Source: Prolixibacteraceae bacterium UBA5740 (GTDB taxonomy: Bacteria; Bacteroidota; Bacteroidia; Bacteroidales; Prolixibacteraceae). From it: 9,786 bases of DNA. The notes beneath the pieces were generated by a model that did not search any database, was not told where the DNA came from, and saw only the letters and a program-made list of their open reading frames with translations. The translations under genes were made by a program, and so were the position numbers. Location of the stretch: contig DIFU01000008.1 of the NCBI GenBank assembly GCA_002419285.1, positions 347 through 10,132 on the forward strand. Direction: 5' to 3'. Shown here piece by piece: positions 6,999-9,786 of this stretch (the stretch's first letter is position 1; the number at the start of each line of letters is the position of its first letter).

Positions 6999-7110
6999 TT
7001 AAAGCTATCAAAGGATTGTTAGGATTCAGTTCCTGGTAATTCCGCTTGCCATAAATTTAAACAGTTTTATAATACCCGGAAGTATTCTTCAAAAGTTCTA
7101 ACCTTACTTT

Positions 7111-7118
7111 TATATTTG
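7111..7118 (+). promoter_or_regulatory. Bacteroidota-type -7 element for the GH2 gene
   Basis: TATATTTG matches TAnnTTTG exactly and lies 20 nt before the first ATG, predicting a short leader of about a dozen bases. No clear TTG -33 element is seen 17-23 nt upstream. The rest of the 139-nt divergent region with fetA is AT-rich and shows no repeat or RNA structure that I can support. Confidence 0.5.
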
Positions 7119-7137
7119 TGTTTAATACAACCTGAAC

Positions 7138-9786
7138 ATGATGAACTCACCTGCTGGGATAATTTTTCGGGATTCCCGATTTCCGATTGTAGGGATTTTA
7201 ATTTTTCTCTCTGTGGTTATGGGTTCCTGTCTGTCTGTCGGCAACAGGATGTCGAACGAAGAACCCCGCCAACGTGTTCAGATCAATGATGGATGGAGTT
7301 TTTATAAATATGAATCTCCGGATGAGGCCGATTCACTGATTTATGATGTCAGGCCTCCTTTGGACGGGGTGACCGAGAACCGGGTTGCCGATGCGAGGCC
7401 TACCGAGGCGCTGGAAATGAAGTCGGGGCAGATGGTTCTGAAACCATGGATACTGCCGTCTGCCAATCAATTCATCCGGGATACCACAAAACATCGTGTA
7501 AGACCGGAAGGTAATCCCGGAATCAACTTCCCGTTTGTTCTGGGCGATTTTGATGATGGGCAATGGGAAAAGGTGAATTTGCCGCATGACTGGGCCATTG
7601 AGGGACCCTTTCAGGCTGGTTCGGATCCGGAAGTGGGGGGCGGAATGGGTCGTCTTCCCGTAAACGGGGTGGGCTGGTACCGCAGAAAACTTGATATGCC
7701 TAAGTCTGACCAGGGGAAAAGGATATACCTCGATGTTGACGGGGCGATGTCTTATACCATGGTTTGGCTCAATGGATCTCTGGTGGGAGGATGGCCGTAT
7801 GGGTACAATTCGTGGCAGTTGGACCTTACTCCTTATATAAATTTTGGTGAAACGAATCAGCTGGCCATCCGGGTCGACAATCCGAACCATTCAGCCAGAT
7901 GGTATCCGGGGGGCGGACTATTCCGCGATGTCTGGATCACCAAAACACAGCCTGTCCATGTCGGCCAGTGGGGGACTTACATTAATGCAAGGGATGTATC
8001 TGATCAGTCGGCGATTATTGACCTGTCGGTTACCGTGAATAACCCTTTGGGGCATAATGCGGAAGTCACGCTAATGACAACCATCTATTCACTGGATAGC
8101 CTTGGAAATGCACAATTGCAGCCAACCGGGACTTTCCCTGAAATGAAGGCCTTGATCCAGGCCGGACAAAAAACAACCGTCTCCGGAAGTGTTGAAGTTG
8201 AAAACCCGCGGTTATGGGGGCCTCCCCCAACACAAAAGCCTCATCTCTACATGGCAGAAACAGTCGTTGTGCTGAATGGGGAAGTGACCGACCGGTATAC
8301 CACGCGTTTCGGGATCCGGTCAGTGGAATTCAATCCCACTGAAGGCTTTATCATCAATGGCGAAAGGGTGTATCTCAAGGGTGTGAACCAGCACCACGAC
8401 CTGGGTGCGTTGGGTGCGGCATTTAATATGAGAGCGGCTGAGCGGCAGTTGGAAATCCTTCGGGAAATGGGTTGCAATGCAATCCGAATGGCGCACAATC
8501 CCCCCGCCCCAGGATTGCTTGAACTTACCGACCGGATGGGATTTCTCGTGATAAATGAAATATTCGATTCGTGGGAGAGAAAAAAGACGCCCCACGATTT
8601 TCACCTGATATTTCCTGATTGGTGGGAAGCCGACACCCGGGCTTTTGTGCAACGCGACCGAAATGCCCCTTCCGTGATCATGTGGAGCTTCGGAAACGAA
8701 GTCGGGGAACAATATACCGGGGAGGAAGGGGCTGAGGTTGCCCGTATGGTGCATCAGGTTGTCAGGGAAGAAGATCCTTCAAGGCCTACCACCATTGCCA
8801 TGAATTTTGCAAAGCCCGATTTTCCCATATCATCGGTTCCTGACATCATAGGACTGAATTATCAGGGAGAGGGTATCAGGCAGGATCCTGAATTTGAGGG
8901 CACTGACCGGATCAGGACTGCCCCGCAATATCCCGCTTTCCATTCACGGTTCCCAGAGAAAATGATTTATAGCAGCGAGACCGCCTCTGCATTGAGCAGC
9001 AGGGGAGTTTATTTCTTTCCGGTTTCTGACGCCATCAGTGCCCCTGTGCGGGATGGCAGGGGTGGCGATTCCCGTATAAAACATGTCAGCGCATATGAAC
9101 TGCATGCGGTTGATTTCGGTTCCACACCCGAAAAGGTATTTAGCTCCCTCGAAAAGCATCCCTATGTGGCTGGTGAATTTGTGTGGACTGGCTGGGACTA
9201 CCTTGGTGAGCCCACTCCCTATTATGACGCCCGGAGTTCCTATTCCGGAATCATCGATCTGGCCGGTTTCAAGAAGGATCGTTTCTACCTGTATCAGTCG
9301 CACTGGCGTCCTGACCTTCCGATGGTCCATATTTTGCCCCATTGGAACTGGCCTGGCAGGGAAGGGCTGGTGACTCCCGTCCATATTTTCACTTCCGGTG
9401 ATGAAGTTGAGCTCTTCCTGAATGGACAATCTCTTGGACGTAAAAAGAAAGAACCCTTCCAATACCGCTTGCGATGGGATGATGTGAAATATGAACCGGG
9501 CATTCTAAAGGCAGTGTCATACAAAAATGGGAAGTTGTGGGCAGAGTCCGTGAAAAAAACATCGGGAGAGGCTGCCCGGATTCAGATTTCTGCCGATCGG
9601 ACTGACTTAAAGGCCTCAGGTACCGACTTGTCGTTTATCACCGTTACCGTCACTGATATGGAGGGAAATATCGTTCCGGAGGCTTCCCATAAGATAGCAT
9701 TCAGTGTGGAAGGTCCTGCTGAAATTGTTGCCACCGATAACGGGGATCCTACTGATATGACAGCCTTCCCTTCCTTGTCGCGCAGT
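7138..9786 (+). CDS. GH2 glycoside hydrolase (beta-galactosidase-like), 3' end cut by window
   Basis: 883 codons without a stop run to the window end; two adjacent ATGs (7138, 7141) could start it. Numbering from 7138, the hydrophobic N-terminus ends in VVMGSC, a loose lipobox with Cys31, so it is probably a lipoprotein. The sugar-binding jelly roll spans about 48-268 and shows VNLPHDWAIEGPF (146-158), GVGWYRR (177-183) and WYPGGGLFRDVW (255-266). It holds a long insertion at about 60-132 (PTEALEMKSG, VLKPWILP). The Ig-like domain is about 275-392 and the TIM barrel about 393-720. KGVNQHHDLG (414-423), acid/base Glu521 in WSFGNEVG and nucleophile Glu614 in SSETASALSSRGVY mark the catalytic site. 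A DUF4982-like domain (about 725-805, VELFLNGQSLGRKKK) and a C-terminal Ig-like domain (from about 812) follow. Relatives end with a few dozen more residues. Beta-galactosidase is the best guess; related GH2 activities are possible. A fuller end could reveal other modules. Confidence 0.9.
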   Translation, partial: MMNSPAGIIFRDSRFPIVGILIFLSVVMGSCLSVGNRMSNEEPRQRVQINDGWSFYKYESPDEADSLIYDVRPPLDGVTENRVADARPTEALEMKSGQMVLKPWILPSANQFIRDTTKHRVRPEGNPGINFPFVLGDFDDGQWEKVNLPHDWAIEGPFQAGSDPEVGGGMGRLPVNGVGWYRRKLDMPKSDQGKRIYLDVDGAMSYTMVWLNGSLVGGWPYGYNSWQLDLTPYINFGETNQLAIRVDNPNHSARWYPGGGLFRDVWITKTQPVHVGQWGTYINARDVSDQSAIIDLSVTVNNPLGHNAEVTLMTTIYSLDSLGNAQLQPTGTFPEMKALIQAGQKTTVSGSVEVENPRLWGPPPTQKPHLYMAETVVVLNGEVTDRYTTRFGIRSVEFNPTEGFIINGERVYLKGVNQHHDLGALGAAFNMRAAERQLEILREMGCNAIRMAHNPPAPGLLELTDRMGFLVINEIFDSWERKKTPHDFHLIFPDWWEADTRAFVQRDRNAPSVIMWSFGNEVGEQYTGEEGAEVARMVHQVVREEDPSRPTTIAMNFAKPDFPISSVPDIIGLNYQGEGIRQDPEFEGTDRIRTAPQYPAFHSRFPEKMIYSSETASALSSRGVYFFPVSDAISAPVRDGRGGDSRIKHVSAYELHAVDFGSTPEKVFSSLEKHPYVAGEFVWTGWDYLGEPTPYYDARSSYSGIIDLAGFKKDRFYLYQSHWRPDLPMVHILPHWNWPGREGLVTPVHIFTSGDEVELFLNGQSLGRKKKEPFQYRLRWDDVKYEPGILKAVSYKNGKLWAESVKKTSGEAARIQISADRTDLKASGTDLSFITVTVTDMEGNIVPEASHKIAFSVEGPAEIVATDNGDPTDMTAFPSLSRS

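Noticed and set aside
6442..7002. Open frame of 186 codons on the plus strand
   Set aside because: It lies antisense to fetA, whose Walker A, signature, Walker B and H-loop motifs are all in the minus frame; the plus translation is rich in Ser, Ile and Cys with no domain pattern.
7333..7890. Open frame of 185 codons on the minus strand
   Set aside because: It is antisense to the GH2 sugar-binding domain, which has clear family motifs in the plus frame.
8944..9462. Open frame of 172 codons on the minus strand
   Set aside because: It is antisense to the GH2 catalytic barrel and DUF4982 region, and no recognisable domain is seen.

Overview
The window most likely comes from a member of the Bacteroidota. 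The endoxylanase at 3468-5453 ends in a type IX secretion (Por) C-terminal sorting domain. A membrane-anchored LytTR regulator and a GH2 enzyme with a DUF4982-type tail are both common in that phylum. Two intergenic regions carry exact matches to the Bacteroidota -7 promoter element TAnnTTTG, and Shine-Dalgarno sequences are not evident. Base composition looks moderate (mid-40s % GC by eye, not computed). I cannot name a genus.

Left part (69-2203, minus strand): two alpha/beta-hydrolase-fold proteins lie in tandem, 32 nt apart. The upstream one (1058-2203) has a complete-looking Ser-Asp-His triad and looks like a Bacteroidota family of unknown function. The downstream one (69-1025) resembles the HSL/esterase type but has Tyr where the nucleophile Ser should be and Arg near where the His should be, so it is probably a pseudoenzyme. 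Positions 1-68 lie beyond its stop codon and hold nothing I can support.

Centre (2204-5453): a 255-nt divergent intergenic region carries three GGG-A/G-N-GAAA-like units at an exact 20-bp period (2302, 2322, 2342). It is followed by a TAACTTTG promoter element and the gene for a four-helix membrane protein with a C-terminal LytTR DNA-binding domain (2459-3304). The spacing of the repeats fits what LytTR proteins bind, so this is a good candidate operator for autoregulation and possibly for control of the divergent hydrolase pair. A secreted GH10 endo-beta-1,4-xylanase follows on the same strand (signal peptide, CBM6/35-like N-terminal module, GH10 barrel, T9SS tail).

Right part (5581-9786): facing the xylanase is a translationally coupled fetA-fetB pair (ATPase and UPF0014 permease, ATGA overlap) for a FetAB-type ABC exporter. 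Divergent from it is a putative surface or periplasmic GH2 glycosidase (beta-galactosidase-like), cut by the window end after 883 codons.

Taken together this looks like a loose plant-polysaccharide (xylan/hemicellulose) degradation neighbourhood: secreted xylanase, exo-acting GH2 and possible esterases. It has no SusC/SusD pair inside the window and is interrupted by a metal-homeostasis transporter. Whether LytTR controls the xylanase is unknown; the repeat motif is not seen in front of the xylanase.
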